A stretch of 64,000 bases of DNA from Tatumella morbirosei (GCF_000757425.2 NZ_JPKR02000003.1:1364001-1428000), one strand, 5' to 3'. Numbered from the stretch's first letter, positions 16,401-26,859 are shown. Notes: generated from the sequence alone by a model not told the origin. A program made the numbers and translations.

Positions 16401-19400
16401 GCAGTAACCGTCGCGGCACGGGCATTGAGGTCGTGCCCTGCGCTCAGAGAGACATCGCCACTGCCGTTAATCATCGTGCCGTTATCCAGCGACTGAGTCA
16501 GGGTACGGTTATTACCGCCCCCCCAATCACCCTTTTCACTGTGAGTGGTCGTCAGGGTAGCCAGGTTCAGGTCATTTCCGGCAACCAGTTGCGTCTGGCT
16601 ACCGGCACCGACATTGCTTATCTGGCTGGCGGTCAGATTAATATCGTGCCCCGCCTGCAGACTCAACTGACCGCTGTCGTTTTGCACATAAATTCCGGCA
16701 GGGCGATCGAAGGTAATGTTGCCCACGCTACCACTCAGCGTACTGCTGCTGTTGATATCACGTCCCGCGATGGCGGTCAGGCGGTCAGCGGCCTGTAAGG
16801 TGCCGCCGGTATTATTGATATCAGTAGCTGCCCGCAGAATCAGCTGATTGCCAGCCATAAAGCCGCTATTATTGAGGTTATCCGCAGTAAGCTGCGTGAC
16901 TTTCCGTCCGCTGATATGCCCGCTGTTGGTCAGGTCCTGACTGACATTTAGCGCAATATTATTTCCACTGAGTAACGCGCCACTGCCATCCAGGTCACCA
17001 CGCTGCACCCGCGCATACACCTGTGGTACCAGGACACTTTGTACCGTGCCATCAGCCAGAGTGACCTCTTTTTTCACCAGCCATACCATGTCGCTGGTCA
17101 GCAGGGCCATTTGCTGTGGAGTCAGGGCCACGCCCAACGAGAGGGAGTATTGCTGGCTGAAGGCGACCCCGGCGTTCATCAGCGCCTGGTATTGCTCTTC
17201 GTCATTACTGTAACCCGTCAGATATCGGTTACCGGTCAGGTTCAGAATCTGTTGTTTAATCAGTTGTTGCTCGTAGTAACCGTCACCCAACCGTTTCATC
17301 AAAGCGTTCGGATCGTTGGCCAGGGCGTTTTGCATGTAGTCACTGCTCAGCCATTTTTTCTGTTGGGTGAAACGTGGATCGGTTTCTATCAGATAGCTGG
17401 CATCAACCGCCGGCTGTAGATGGAACAGGCTGTTATCCGGCAGGGTAATATCGGGGCTTATCAGGCGGATCACCGTATTATCGTCGCCCGGAGGTATCAC
17501 ATCGACAATCTGCCCGGAAGGTGGGGTGACCGGCATTAACCCGCTATCGGCCGTGATATTGCCTGCATCAATAATCGCGGTATTGTCACCGGCGGTATTG
17601 CGTCCGGCTACCGTGAAGCCACTGCCGCTGGCCTGCGAGTTACCCTGCCAGGCCATGGTTTGCAGATCAATGGTCTGGCTGGTCGCGGCTGGCTGGTAGT
17701 TACTGCGGTCTTTTCCCTGAGAGGTCTCCGTCCCCCCCCATTTGCCACCCGACTTTTTAGCATACCAGTGGACCTGGGTACCAATATCGGTGATCACCCT
17801 CTGGCCGACAGTCGCAATATTGTTCAGTTGGTTAATGATGCCACCCAGCAGGCCCCCGGCCACAATCCGGCTATCGTGATTATTGACCTGATCACTTTTG
17901 ATAGTCAGGTTGCCTCCGGCAATCAGCTGGCTGGGGTCGCTTGCCACCACCTGAGTCTCGGTGACGGTTCGGGTGTAGATATATTCGTAGAAATCATTAT
18001 TGCGCGTGCCATCGGGCATAATCGCATCTTGCACTTTGTATTTGTTTTTATAGCTGTGATCAATATCCGCCCAGTCAAAGCGGTTAACCGCCCCCTTGAG
18101 CACGGCTTCATGGTGGTCTGATTTTTCTACTACTACGACCTGCGTCACTAAATGATCATTGATATTATTGATCCGGTCGATGTTCAGCGTCATATCCCCG
18201 GCAGATTCCAGTGTCGAACTGCGGTTATTAAAGACCGATGCCTGTCCCGTCGCCCGCCAGTCGTTATCCAGCGTACCGCCAACCCGGGCACGTCCTGCAC
18301 TGTAAATCAGCCCGTGTTCAAGGTTATTGATCTCCGCTGCGCCAATATCCAGCTGCCCGCGCGCCGCAATCGTCGCGGCGATGCCATTTTCAGCCAGGTT
18401 GTTCAGCGTAGCGGTTTGCAACGCAACATGGTCGCCGTACAAACGCCCGGTGCCGCTATTGGTCAGGTTTAAAGCGACAATATGAGTCAGGCCACCATCC
18501 AACAGCCCCCGGTTGGTTAAATCATTAGTCAGCAACAGGTGGTTTTCCCCTCCACTAATTTCAGCCGGTTGCTGGTTGTCGAGACTGCCGGCATTGAGTG
18601 TCAGTACGCCACCCGCTTTGATGATTCCCTGGTTTGTCAGGTTTCGGTTGCCCAGATTCAGGTTCAGGTCACCGTTTGCGATTACCCTTCCCTGATTGAG
18701 GTAAGCCTGTTGCAGGACTAATGACAGGGTGCCTTGTGAGAGCACACTGCCATCCCCGGTCAACGACCCGGTGGTCAGATTCAGTTTTTTTCCGGCAATC
18801 AGCGTCCCTGAGGTATTGATAAAGGAGAGAGTGTCAGCCCCGTCAATGTTCAGTACCGAAACTGACGACATAAGACCGTTGCTGTTATCGAGACTCTGTA
18901 TCCCGGTGATTTCCAGTAAATCTGTCGCCCGCAGGATTCCCCCGGCATTATCAAAAATGCCGCTGTTAAGGGTGACCGATGAGCCCTCAATGCCGGAGTT
19001 ATCAGCCTGAGTGTCACGGTTAATCAATTGACCGGTGGTGATTGAGAGATGAATACCACTGCGGATCAGCCCCTGAATGTTTACCACCAGACCTTTGATC
19101 GCGTTTATCATCGCCGAGCCAGCCACCTGGATTTGCCCTGCCGTGTTATTAATGCTGGCGGCGTTCAGCTGTGCATCTGCGGCCACTGAAATTATGCCCC
19201 GGGTATTATCGAGCGACTGGCCCTGAGTATTGATTTGTGCAGCGCCCGAACTACGGATCTGGCCGGACTGGTTAATTAACGCGCCGCTCAGCAGGTTCAG
19301 CGATTGTCCCGCTCCCATCAGCCCTTGTGTATTGTTCAGCTCCGCGCCTGAGGTATTCACAACCATCGAGGTCCCGGCCTGTAATAGCCCATTTCGGTTG

Positions 19401-21733
19401 TTGAAGACACCTTGTGTGGTGACCGCCAGATCTTTATTGCTGACCAGACTTCCGTTGAGGTTATTCAGTTTTCCTGTCGCCAGCCTTACACCGCTGGCAC
19501 CAATGTAGCCCCGGGAATTATCCAGTGAGCCACTGTTAAGCGTCAGAGTTCCCTGGCTGAGAATACCGTCCTTGTGGGTGCCGAAACGGTTGCTCAGGTG
19601 GCCATCCTGCATATCAAGTTGCATATCGCTGCCGGACTGCAGCAGGCCATTGTCATTATTAAGTCCGGTACTTTGCAGCGATAAGTTTCCCCCCGCTGCC
19701 AGGCTCCCTGATTCATTATTGAGCGAGCTAAGCGTAATGATGCGCAGCGATCCTCGTTGTGCAGCGGTCAGCTTTCCGTTCTGGTTGTTCAGGCGGGCAG
19801 CCTGCAGATGAATATCGCCATTCGCCGCCAGGCTTCCGGCCTGATTATCCAAAGTGCCGGTCACTGCGACTGACATATTAGTGCTACCGGTCTGCAACAG
19901 AGTACCGCCGCGATGCGAGAAAGTATCTGCTGTCAGCATAATCTGGTCAGCCTGCGTGGTAGCGTTATCCAGCAGCAATTGCGAGGTATTTAATCTCAGC
20001 CCCCCTTTACTGAACAACGAGCCCTCCGCACCCACCAGTTGGCCGGTCATCACATCCAGCGAGCCAGTAGCATAGTGAGCGACCTGACCTTGCTGATTAT
20101 TGAATACCGCGGTAGACAGGCGGAAATTATTACTGTTGCTGGCCAGGGTGCCGTTAGTGTTATCGATGCTGTCGGCAAAGGAGAAGATCAGGTCGTGGCT
20201 GCTGAGTTGCTGTATCAAACCGTTGCGGTTAGATAGTTTGTCTGCACTGAGGGTGAGCTGTCCGGCGGAGAGCTTGCCGCCATTGTTATTTAGCGTGCCT
20301 GAGGTACGGGCAGTAAACTGCGCCCTGGCAGACAGGGTGGCACCGGAAGTGCTGATATCCCCGGTGGTGGCCAGCAGCGACACATTGTCGCCATAAGTCT
20401 GGCTGCCGCTGATATCCAGCTGCGTGCCTTGTGCCGTTAATCTCCCGGCGGCGGAGTTTTGTCCTTTAGCCGTCAGTCTGCCCTGGCTGGTTAAGCTGAG
20501 ATCACCGGTAGCCACCTGTGAACCGTCACTACCCATCCCTGCCGCCAATACACTGGTTTTACTACTGTTAATACCGGCCGCACTCACCACCGTATTGTTC
20601 TGCGCGGCAATCACGCCGCTGTTGGTCAGGGTACCCCGGCTGCTCACTGTGGTATCGGTTGATGCATACAGATGGCCCTGGTTATCAAGATTACCTTGTG
20701 TGGTCAGCTGTAGATTTTTGGTTGCCGTGATATATCCGCTATTGCTGATACTTCCGTCAGCATTAACCACCACATCTCCGGCCGAAGCACCAATATTACC
20801 GGCGTTATGCACCCCAACCCCACTTTCCGTACCCACCAGGCGGATTTTATTGGCGTACATCCCCCCCAGCGCCGCCACATCAATCGCAATGCCCGACAAT
20901 GCACTCTCCCCGGCGGCTTTGGCGGTCACAACGTTATGCGCTGCGTCTACCACGTTATGTCCGGCAGTGACTTTCAGCTCTCTGGCCCAGACTCCTGCAT
21001 TGAGTTTCACCGCACGGGCAATCAGATCAGTGCTGTCCTGCTGGCGACTGTCCATACCTGCGCCATTGACGACAATGTCGCCCTGGCTTACGTCATAGCC
21101 AGTGATCTGCCCATTATTTATCTGTACCTGACCGGTGGTGAGAGTGGCCCGGTTGGCGTTGATAAAACCACAACCGTTACAGGTAATGCCTGACGGGTTG
21201 GCGATCACCACCTGCGCTTTACTCCCGGCGATTTCCACAAACCCATTGAGCTGGCTGGGATCCCGCGAGTTAACCTCGTTGAGAATAACTCTCGCCTCGC
21301 CTCTCGCCAGGTTCGGGTTACCGGCAACCATCCCACCCAGTTGAGTCTGCACGTTGTTATGGCTGTTGTTCAGGATGACGCCTTTACTATCAACATCAAA
21401 CTGGTTGTATTTATTGCGCGACACCCCTGCGGCACTCGGGGACTGAATATTGACCTGAGGGGTACCGTTAGCACTGTGAATAATGGTGGGCTGCTGAGCG
21501 CCAGGTGCACGGCCATCTGCGACAATCCCTGCCTGTACGGGCTGTACTGCCCCGGACGCCAGTAATATCGCAAAACAGAGAGCATGAACTTTTCCCGTTA
21601 GCTGACTGCAGGTTTGAACAACTCCACAGTGAGGAGTTGAAGCTGCGGTACGGCCTGCACCTGCAATATCAGCCACAACCATCATCAGGCCGCGGGCACG
21701 GTTAAACACAATACGGTACAGATTGTTATTCAT
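13397..21733 (-). CDS. cdiA: CdiA-like two-partner secreted contact-dependent inhibition protein
   Basis: 2778 aa from ATG 21733, chosen because MNNNLYRIVFNRARG begins the extended signal peptide region of TpsA proteins and SD AAGGA precedes it; an upstream in-frame ATG at 21841 would add 36 residues before this. Domains in order: extended signal (1-60), TPS secretion domain (about 70-250, with NPNL and NPSGITCNGCGFIN), long haemagglutinin-type beta-helix repeats (about 300-1250), a non-repeat region with YTRTVTETQV and the receptor-binding zone (about 1250-1620), a second repeat block to about 2350, and the pre-toxin domain ending in VENN (residues 2594-2597). The about 181-residue C-terminal part is Gly-rich with no nuclease-like catalytic motif (VGLGLGIISSEVSYGKDG, FSFGVGPAWGWSG), so the toxic activity cannot be named. 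Exported by CdiB; neutralised by the following gene. Confidence 0.9.
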   Translation of the reverse strand: MNNNLYRIVFNRARGLMMVVADIAGAGRTAASTPHCGVVQTCSQLTGKVHALCFAILLASGAVQPVQAGIVADGRAPGAQQPTIIHSANGTPQVNIQSPSAAGVSRNKYNQFDVDSKGVILNNSHNNVQTQLGGMVAGNPNLARGEARVILNEVNSRDPSQLNGFVEIAGSKAQVVIANPSGITCNGCGFINANRATLTTGQVQINNGQITGYDVSQGDIVVNGAGMDSRQQDSTDLIARAVKLNAGVWARELKVTAGHNVVDAAHNVVTAKAAGESALSGIAIDVAALGGMYANKIRLVGTESGVGVHNAGNIGASAGDVVVNADGSISNSGYITATKNLQLTTQGNLDNQGHLYASTDTTVSSRGTLTNSGVIAAQNNTVVSAAGINSSKTSVLAAGMGSDGSQVATGDLSLTSQGRLTAKGQNSAAGRLTAQGTQLDISGSQTYGDNVSLLATTGDISTSGATLSARAQFTARTSGTLNNNGGKLSAGQLTLSADKLSNRNGLIQQLSSHDLIFSFADSIDNTNGTLASNSNNFRLSTAVFNNQQGQVAHYATGSLDVMTGQLVGAEGSLFSKGGLRLNTSQLLLDNATTQADQIMLTADTFSHRGGTLLQTGSTNMSVAVTGTLDNQAGSLAANGDIHLQAARLNNQNGKLTAAQRGSLRIITLSSLNNESGSLAAGGNLSLQSTGLNNDNGLLQSGSDMQLDMQDGHLSNRFGTHKDGILSQGTLTLNSGSLDNSRGYIGASGVRLATGKLNNLNGSLVSNKDLAVTTQGVFNNRNGLLQAGTSMVVNTSGAELNNTQGLMGAGQSLNLLSGALINQSGQIRSSGAAQINTQGQSLDNTRGIISVAADAQLNAASINNTAGQIQVAGSAMINAIKGLVVNIQGLIRSGIHLSITTGQLINRDTQADNSGIEGSSVTLNSGIFDNAGGILRATDLLEITGIQSLDNSNGLMSSVSVLNIDGADTLSFINTSGTLIAGKKLNLTTGSLTGDGSVLSQGTLSLVLQQAYLNQGRVIANGDLNLNLGNRNLTNQGIIKAGGVLTLNAGSLDNQQPAEISGGENHLLLTNDLTNRGLLDGGLTHIVALNLTNSGTGRLYGDHVALQTATLNNLAENGIAATIAARGQLDIGAAEINNLEHGLIYSAGRARVGGTLDNDWRATGQASVFNNRSSTLESAGDMTLNIDRINNINDHLVTQVVVVEKSDHHEAVLKGAVNRFDWADIDHSYKNKYKVQDAIMPDGTRNNDFYEYIYTRTVTETQVVASDPSQLIAGGNLTIKSDQVNNHDSRIVAGGLLGGIINQLNNIATVGQRVITDIGTQVHWYAKKSGGKWGGTETSQGKDRSNYQPAATSQTIDLQTMAWQGNSQASGSGFTVAGRNTAGDNTAIIDAGNITADSGLMPVTPPSGQIVDVIPPGDDNTVIRLISPDITLPDNSLFHLQPAVDASYLIETDPRFTQQKKWLSSDYMQNALANDPNALMKRLGDGYYEQQLIKQQILNLTGNRYLTGYSNDEEQYQALMNAGVAFSQQYSLSLGVALTPQQMALLTSDMVWLVKKEVTLADGTVQSVLVPQVYARVQRGDLDGSGALLSGNNIALNVSQDLTNSGHISGRKVTQLTADNLNNSGFMAGNQLILRAATDINNTGGTLQAADRLTAIAGRDINSSSTLSGSVGNITFDRPAGIYVQNDSGQLSLQAGHDINLTASQISNVGAGSQTQLVAGNDLNLATLTTTHSEKGDWGGGNNRTLTQSLDNGTMINGSGDVSLSAGHDLNARAATVTAQDDLNVMAGNSLTLTYGNDSYHLTENSHQSSSGFLSKKSVTTHDEIRSQGAVGSAFSGNTVAIQAGHDLTVTGSSVTGTQDVGLTAGNNLTINTADETRKEVHQYKEKKSGFSATGGVGFSVGSSSLKITDDGQSLTSLGSTIGSTQGNVNLTAGNVLSTQGSEVLAAKDLNLTGQQVNILSAANQNSQTHTVEQKQSGLTLALSGTAGSAINTAVMGAREVGKQSNDRLAVLQGMKSVLSGVQAVQSVSLAEAGGSDGNLVGINLSYGSQSSKSTQTSTQNQSQGSTLTAGNNLTINATGTDINVQGSQLQAGRDVSINAARDVNLFSALNSQTLEGKNESHGASVGAGFNFGQGSSGVTVNASVNKGRGSETGNGSSNVETIVNAGNQLTIGSGRDTTLTGAQVSGEKVILDVGRHLTLTSEQDTDNYDSTQKNISAGASAGAGGGSGSVNLSRDKMHSSYQSVQEQTGIFAGSGGFDVTVGEHTQLNGAVIGSTAMADRNKLDTGTLGFGDIRNSAEYEVEHQSVGASKGGGVGGQFVGNMANSLLVGFNGSDSDSSVIYAAVSEGTINIRNKDDQQQDVNGLSRDVEHANQTLSPIFDKEKEQNRLKEAQLIGEIGSQVGDIARTQGEIAGLKAKKDPAALEAAKETLAGKGNLNPTAEQIAEQAYNTAMAPYGTGSTLQQGIQAATAAVQGLAGGDIAKAIAGGSAPYIANIIGSSGLDDAGKVLAHAAVNAALAAAQGNNALVGAAGAATAEMTGMIAINAYGKPVSELSETEKQTVSALATLAACLAGGLTGDSTVDTVAAAQAGKTTVENNTLSLPSGMMNYGQAVVSWSQYAVDHNLTQEQTQEGLNRIATGEGPSWGTEYKVKPYVKGEVAGGAGAGYYFDTSIDPYQISANRGETLAVGGRISGQMGIQFGPYFPGTIDSKRNNSVGLGLGIISSEVSYGKDGVGFSFGVGPAWGWSGISTNISGEKVDVNGSSGTEFYHYDFNQEKAK

Positions 21734-21929
21734 AACAGCGTCCTTGCTATAAAATAAAGTATTGCTACGCAGCGATAACTGCCCGGATATCCATCCCTCT
21801 GCCGCTGTAGGAAGACAATATTTTCTGAAAAAATGAAACACCCTATCCTGGTTTGACCGGCAGACTTAAGCCCGTGAGCCGTCCCCCGGGCAATGCTGTT
21901 CGGGGCGGCAAGGTTAACCTCCGGGTCTC

Positions 21930-23672
21930 TCAGTATTGCCAGTTAAGGTTAAAACCGATCGAAACCGGGTCGGTTTTGAAACCCTCAGGTTTAGAAAACG
22001 GCACGGCGGCAAACAGCTCGTAACCGGTGTTAAAAGCCGAACCGCGGATACCAACAGCGCCCCCGGCCAGGTGGTTACCCACCAGATATTGCGAGCCATT
22101 CCCGCCCACCTCACCGTAATCAACCCCCAGATAAAGTTCCTGCGCCGAAACCGGGGTTGCCCAGGCGATGTCATTGCGTACATACCAGCCGCGATCGGCG
22201 TTCAGTGTGCGCTCACCGTCAAAACCACGGACTGTCCAGCGATTACCAATGGCAAACTGATCCTGTGGTGTCAGCGGCGTGTTGCTGAACTGCCGTTGGT
22301 ATCGCAGGTTGTAATGGAACTTTTGGTTCACCAGCGCGAAAGGAATATCCAGCTGTGCCGATATCTGGACAATTTTGCTCAGTGCCGTAGCATCGCCGAA
22401 ATATTCCTCCGGGGCAGGCTGTGCGCCGAACCAGCGGGTGCCCCGCTGATAGCTGATGCCCGCATCCAGCGTGGCCTGAGAAATATAGTGACGGTGTTGT
22501 AAACCAATGCGCCATGCCGCAGTACGACGGCGTTGAACTTCCACTTCCGTATCATCAATGTAATTTTTTGAATCACGGGCCAGTACATCGTAAGTCAGGG
22601 TGGTTTTCTGACTACCACTACGGTGCAGGATGCGGCTGAGCTGGAAACCGATATTGCTGCTTTTACCACGGTAACGATAATCACCGTTGATACCGGCAAC
22701 CGTCTGATAATATTGGTAATTGTTGGCAGTCATGCCAAACATCCAGTAACCCACTGGCACGGAATAATGACCGGTAATATTATCCGAGCCTTTTCCACCC
22801 TGCCTGTCCAGACTGCGGCTACCCGACAGATAGAACAGGTCGCTGAGCGAGAAGGGATTATCCAGCGACAGAGTCAGCCCGCCCTGATATCGCCCGGTGC
22901 TCCGGGTACCCGAATCATCCAGGGAAGTCCCTACCCGCCACATACGTTGCTGTTGCCACAGCAACGCAATATCACTCTCTCCGGGCTGGCTGGCAGGTAA
23001 AATTTCCATGCTGGCCCGTACCGTGGGCAACCGCTGCAGATTCTCCAGCCCTTGTTCAATATCCCGGAGATCTAACAGCTGGCCTGCATGGACAGGAAAC
23101 GAGCTATACAGCGTGATGTAGTGGTCACTGTCCGGCGTCAGTTTTATCTGCCGGACACCTCCGGCAATGACCACCAGTTTAAGTTTGCCACTGTTGAGAT
23201 CCTGCTGTGGTGCTAATACCCGGCTGGTAATGTAGCCGTGGCCCACCAACCGGTTTTGCAGCGAGCTCATCAGCAGATTGATGCCTTTGCCACCCAGGCA
23301 GTGGCCGGTCGCCTGATTGCTGATACGTTGCAACGGCAACCAGTCCGGCAAGGTCTCTGTACCCGAAAGGATAACCTGCGATATAGCAAAACACGGTGTT
23401 TCCTGCGGGAAAATAATGCGGCCAAAATTGCCGGCAGACGGGGAAAGGCGCACTTCTGGCGCATTTGGGGTGAGGCGTAGCTCTAAAGCCCGCTGTTGCT
23501 CCTGCTGATGGATTAGTTCTCTGTCACCCACATTCGGCGTGCGCCCGCCTCCGGCGACAGGAGGCTTTACCCAAAGCGTGGGGGGCACCGGAGTTGCAGT
23601 GACTGACAAAGAGCATAATGTCAGCAGAGTGATGCAGGTGCAGCACAGCACCTGATAAGCAGGTTTAATCAC
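21930..23672 (-). CDS. cdiB: CdiB/TpsB outer-membrane transporter
   Basis: 580 aa, GTG start with SD AAGGAT. Signal peptide (about 1-26), N-terminal plug-helix region with paired QQ residues, POTRA domains (about 75-225, CFAISQVIL... and [10 protein letters not shown]), then a 16-strand FhaC-type barrel with the conserved TVRGFDGE motif near residue 480 and a C-terminal NLNWQY ending for BAM insertion. It exports the CdiA protein encoded about 200 bases downstream on the same strand. The 518 bases upstream (23673-24190) hold no gene I can support; a promoter must lie there. Confidence 0.92.
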   Translation of the reverse strand: MIKPAYQVLCCTCITLLTLCSLSVTATPVPPTLWVKPPVAGGGRTPNVGDRELIHQQEQQRALELRLTPNAPEVRLSPSAGNFGRIIFPQETPCFAISQVILSGTETLPDWLPLQRISNQATGHCLGGKGINLLMSSLQNRLVGHGYITSRVLAPQQDLNSGKLKLVVIAGGVRQIKLTPDSDHYITLYSSFPVHAGQLLDLRDIEQGLENLQRLPTVRASMEILPASQPGESDIALLWQQQRMWRVGTSLDDSGTRSTGRYQGGLTLSLDNPFSLSDLFYLSGSRSLDRQGGKGSDNITGHYSVPVGYWMFGMTANNYQYYQTVAGINGDYRYRGKSSNIGFQLSRILHRSGSQKTTLTYDVLARDSKNYIDDTEVEVQRRRTAAWRIGLQHRHYISQATLDAGISYQRGTRWFGAQPAPEEYFGDATALSKIVQISAQLDIPFALVNQKFHYNLRYQRQFSNTPLTPQDQFAIGNRWTVRGFDGERTLNADRGWYVRNDIAWATPVSAQELYLGVDYGEVGGNGSQYLVGNHLAGGAVGIRGSAFNTGYELFAAVPFSKPEGFKTDPVSIGFNLNWQY

Positions 23673-24190
23673 TTCTCATATCCTTATGAGCTAAACACAA
23701 AACATCCTTTTTGTGCCGTAACTATTTTCGCAAAATTACACTTACTATAAAAAATATCAATGAAATGATCGGCAAACCTACCAGTAAATTTTTGTTTTGT
23801 GATTTATGACGCTTAACCCTGAATGCAATAATCAGGTGACAATTTATGACAGATGCTCAGCGAGGTGACGGCGTGGCGACTTTATAGAAAGAACCCGCAG
23901 TGAGTGTCAGGAGTTGTTACCAAAACCAACTCTGTTCAGGAATGAAACAGAATATGGACTTATGCGAAAAGAGACCGGGATTAAGCACCGTTAACCAATA
24001 CGTAAACTGTTATCACACTGGAGGATGCCAGATTAACCACAATGATGAATGGCTAGCGAATATGGATATTTCCCGGCAAAATTACATAATCAACATTGCC
24101 GGGCCCTGTCAGACCGGATTAACTGCAAACAACGCTAACCGATCCTGGCTATAGTGACGTCACAACCATACTCTTCATCCCATGTCAGAA
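23673..24190. other. Gene-free spacer between clc and cdiB
   Basis: AT-rich just upstream of cdiB (about 23700-23830), where its promoter is expected. An 84-codon plus-strand frame at 23900-24154 has a GTG start without SD and a composition unlike a folded protein, so I do not call it. Convergent terminator hairpin not evident. Confidence 0.4.
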
Positions 24191-26017
24191 TCAGATTAGC
24201 TCATTGGTCCCTGCCTGGCGTTGCTTTTGATCTTTGAGGCGCCTCGAATGTGCAGCTAACAGATCCCCACGAGTGATTATGCCTGTGATCTTCGGACCCG
24301 GGCCGTCACTTATTACCAACAGTCGCCCGACATCTGACTCAACCATATAATCTGCCGCCTCCCGCGCGGAATGTGTTTCGCTTATCGTCAGCAACGGACG
24401 GGTAAGACAATCACCCACGGTCATACCCGGTGGCAGACTGGTATTCGAGATATCCTTACGGGTAATCACCCCGATAATATGTCCGTTAGTTTTGACAGGA
24501 TACCCCTGATGCTGAGTTTCTCTGCTGTTTTGATCCAGCCACTGACGCATGTTTTGCACGGTGCGGTTAGCTTCGATAAACACTACGTCCCGGCTGCAAA
24601 TCATGCCAACACTGATGGTCGCCAGGTAGTCACTACTGTAATCAGACGGTACTCTGACACCCCGACGATGAATTTTCCCGGTCATAATGGTTTGCTGCAT
24701 CATCAGTCCGGAGACCAGAAAGGACGCGGTACAGCCCGCCAGCAATGGCAGTATGCCATGGTATTGTTGTGTGGTTTCAAACGCGAAGACCACAGAGGCC
24801 ATAAAAGCGCGGGAAGCCCCTGCAAATAATGCCGCCATCCCGACCATTGCGGCGATTCGCGGATCAATTCCCAGTTGTGGAAATGCCACACTAATTGCGG
24901 TACCGGCAATCCCTCCTAATGCCCCGCCAACCATAAACAGCGGAGCCAGAGTCCCACCGGAAGTCCCACTGCCTAAGGCAATTGACCAGGAAAGGAATTT
25001 TAATAAACACAGTACCAGCATCGCATTCACAGCCATATGGCCGTTCAGAATAGCGGAGATATTGTCGTAACCTACACCGAGGGTCTGTGGTTCGAAAAAT
25101 CCCACCACGCCAATCACCAGTCCGCCAATGGCCGGCCAGTACATCCAGTGTAATGGCAATTTCTCGAAAGCATCTTCCACAGCATAGATGAACTTTGTTA
25201 CGACAACAGCCACCACCCCCAACACGGCTCCCAGCAGTGTATAGGAAATTAACGCAGCAACCCCGGGTTGTTGAATATGAGACATAGCAAATACGGCATG
25301 GTCCCCTTCCAACACATAACGCAAACTGGTTGATGAAACTACGGCGACAATTACGGGGACGAGTGTGCGGGCCCGGCGTTCAAATAACAATAGCTCAACA
25401 GCCAGCAAAATGGCTGAAACCGGTGCGTCAAAAATGGCGGCCATCCCCGCAGCAGCTCCAGCTGCCAGTAAGGCTTTGCGTTCATCGGCAGTCACGTTGA
25501 TTATCTGCCCAAACAACGATCCCAGTGCCCCTCCGGTTGCAATGATTGGGCCTTCAGCACCAAAGGGGCCTCCGGTACCAATCACAATGGCGGAAGAAAC
25601 CGGCTTTAACCAAATCATACGTGGTGGAATTCGGCTTTGGTTTCGAAGTACCTTCTCCATCGCTTCAGGAATACCATGGCCGCGAATTGCTTTCGAACCC
25701 CATTTTGCCATAGCCCCGACAATTAATCCGCCGACTACCGGTACCAGAATAACCCATAGCCCGAGGTGGTTCATCGCCGGACTGCTGAATTCAGTAGAAA
25801 GCCTGCCATAAAAAGTATAATTGGTAATCAGACCAATCAGTGCCAGTAACCCTTTAGCAATCAACGCTGCCGCAATACCTAAAGGAATACACAGAGCAGA
25901 TATCAGCAATACTCTGCTATCGGTGAACAATGATTGTCTTGCAGGTATTGAAGATTCCGGTGACGGGGCCAGCGAAATTGTGTCATGTACCCGTCCTGAA
26001 GAGTGTTTAAGGGTCAT
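24191..26017 (-). CDS. ClC-family chloride channel/transporter with C-terminal CBS pair
   Basis: 608 aa integral membrane protein. ClC core about 30-445 with filter motifs RGHGIPE (His replaces the central Ser of the canonical GSGIP), GTGGPFGAEGP (gating Glu present) and GSGTSGGTLAP; then a CBS-domain pair (about 470-590, ending GIITRGDLLAAH). The GHGIP form is typical of the CBS-containing bacterial branch. Conducts or exchanges chloride or another anion; ion and mechanism cannot be read from the sequence. Start overlaps the HPP gene stop by four bases, so the two form an operon, probably controlled by the divergent MarR gene. Confidence 0.9.
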   Translation of the reverse strand: MTLKHSSGRVHDTISLAPSPESSIPARQSLFTDSRVLLISALCIPLGIAAALIAKGLLALIGLITNYTFYGRLSTEFSSPAMNHLGLWVILVPVVGGLIVGAMAKWGSKAIRGHGIPEAMEKVLRNQSRIPPRMIWLKPVSSAIVIGTGGPFGAEGPIIATGGALGSLFGQIINVTADERKALLAAGAAAGMAAIFDAPVSAILLAVELLLFERRARTLVPVIVAVVSSTSLRYVLEGDHAVFAMSHIQQPGVAALISYTLLGAVLGVVAVVVTKFIYAVEDAFEKLPLHWMYWPAIGGLVIGVVGFFEPQTLGVGYDNISAILNGHMAVNAMLVLCLLKFLSWSIALGSGTSGGTLAPLFMVGGALGGIAGTAISVAFPQLGIDPRIAAMVGMAALFAGASRAFMASVVFAFETTQQYHGILPLLAGCTASFLVSGLMMQQTIMTGKIHRRGVRVPSDYSSDYLATISVGMICSRDVVFIEANRTVQNMRQWLDQNSRETQHQGYPVKTNGHIIGVITRKDISNTSLPPGMTVGDCLTRPLLTISETHSAREAADYMVESDVGRLLVISDGPGPKITGIITRGDLLAAHSRRLKDQKQRQAGTNELI

Positions 26018-26829
26018 TGTTTCAGACTCGTCTTTAGCGGAGAATGTGGAGGGATAACAGAAATATCCAATGAATCCCGAGGCCCGGCGTTTTGGTCTGT
26101 CGATCTGAATTCAGCTCTTTTTTCGGCCTGTACAAGAATATCGATCAGCTCGTTTTCATCGATATCAGCCAGATGACCACGTTCGGTCAGTTCAGCATGC
26201 AGGTCGACAACACTGATTCCCGGTCCGATGGATAATACCGGTTGTTGCACAAGCCTGTCTGTCTGGTGTCGGGAATAAGGATAACGACGCCTGAACAGGT
26301 TATTCAGTATCAGAGCCGATGCAACAAGCAGCAATGAATCCAACATCACCGGCATCAAAACAAAATGATACCCGAGATGAGTGATAGCAGGGCCGCCAAG
26401 CACTGCAGTCGCCGCGACAGCTCCACTGGGTGGATGGAGGCAGCGCAAGAAAAACATTGCCACAATGGCTAATGCTACCGCACAACCGACGGCAAGTGCT
26501 GTATCCTGTATCCATAACGCGCAGGTCACCCCGCAGAACGAAGCCAACAGATTGCCGCCAATAACAGCACGGGGCTGAGCCAGCGGGCTGGACGGAGCCG
26601 CAAATAGCAATACTGCTGATGCCCCCATGGGAGCAATCAGCCACGGAATGTCCTGAGCCAGCAGGTAATGGGATATCCATGCGGTCAACATTAGTCCCAG
26701 AGCGGCTCCGCAGGCTGACGGAATATACCCGGGGTCTCTACTGAGCAACGATGAAGGTCTCAGGCTACACAAGCTTTGATAAATTTTTAGGAACGACGAT
26801 TTCATTATCATCACAGGGAGGTTAAACAT
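26014..26829 (-). CDS. HPP-family inner-membrane protein
   Basis: 271 aa with about four membrane segments, the conserved PMGASAVLLF motif and LHPPSGAVA, the block that names the HPP family. Some HPP proteins have been linked to anion (nitrite) transport; the substrate here is unknown. C-terminal about 80 residues are hydrophilic and probably cytosolic. The ATG at 26829 lies inside a perfect palindrome and no Shine-Dalgarno precedes it, so a start a few codons further in (MIMKSS, at 26811) is possible. First gene of an operon with the ClC channel. Confidence 0.85.
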   Translation of the reverse strand: MFNLPVMIMKSSFLKIYQSLCSLRPSSLLSRDPGYIPSACGAALGLMLTAWISHYLLAQDIPWLIAPMGASAVLLFAAPSSPLAQPRAVIGGNLLASFCGVTCALWIQDTALAVGCAVALAIVAMFFLRCLHPPSGAVAATAVLGGPAITHLGYHFVLMPVMLDSLLLVASALILNNLFRRRYPYSRHQTDRLVQQPVLSIGPGISVVDLHAELTERGHLADIDENELIDILVQAEKRAEFRSTDQNAGPRDSLDISVIPPHSPLKTSLKQ

Positions 26830-26859
26830 GATTTATATCATACTATGATATAAATCATG
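26827..26859. promoter_or_regulatory. 33-bp perfect palindrome, candidate MarR operator
   Basis: CATGATTTATATCATA and its exact reverse complement flank a single C. The palindrome sits between the divergent HPP-clc operon and the MarR gene and overlaps the annotated HPP start. Arm length and A/T-rich symmetry suit binding of a winged-helix dimer (or two), so autoregulation and control of the HPP-clc operon are likely. Confidence 0.75.

Noticed and set aside
13400-21733. Dozens of plus-strand open frames across cdiA
   Set aside because: They lack ribosome sites and family-like composition and lie opposite an 8.3-kb gene with clear FHA domains.
23900-24154. 84-codon plus-strand frame between cdiB and clc
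   Set aside because: GTG start without SD, Cys/Asn-rich low-plausibility sequence, no neighbour logic.
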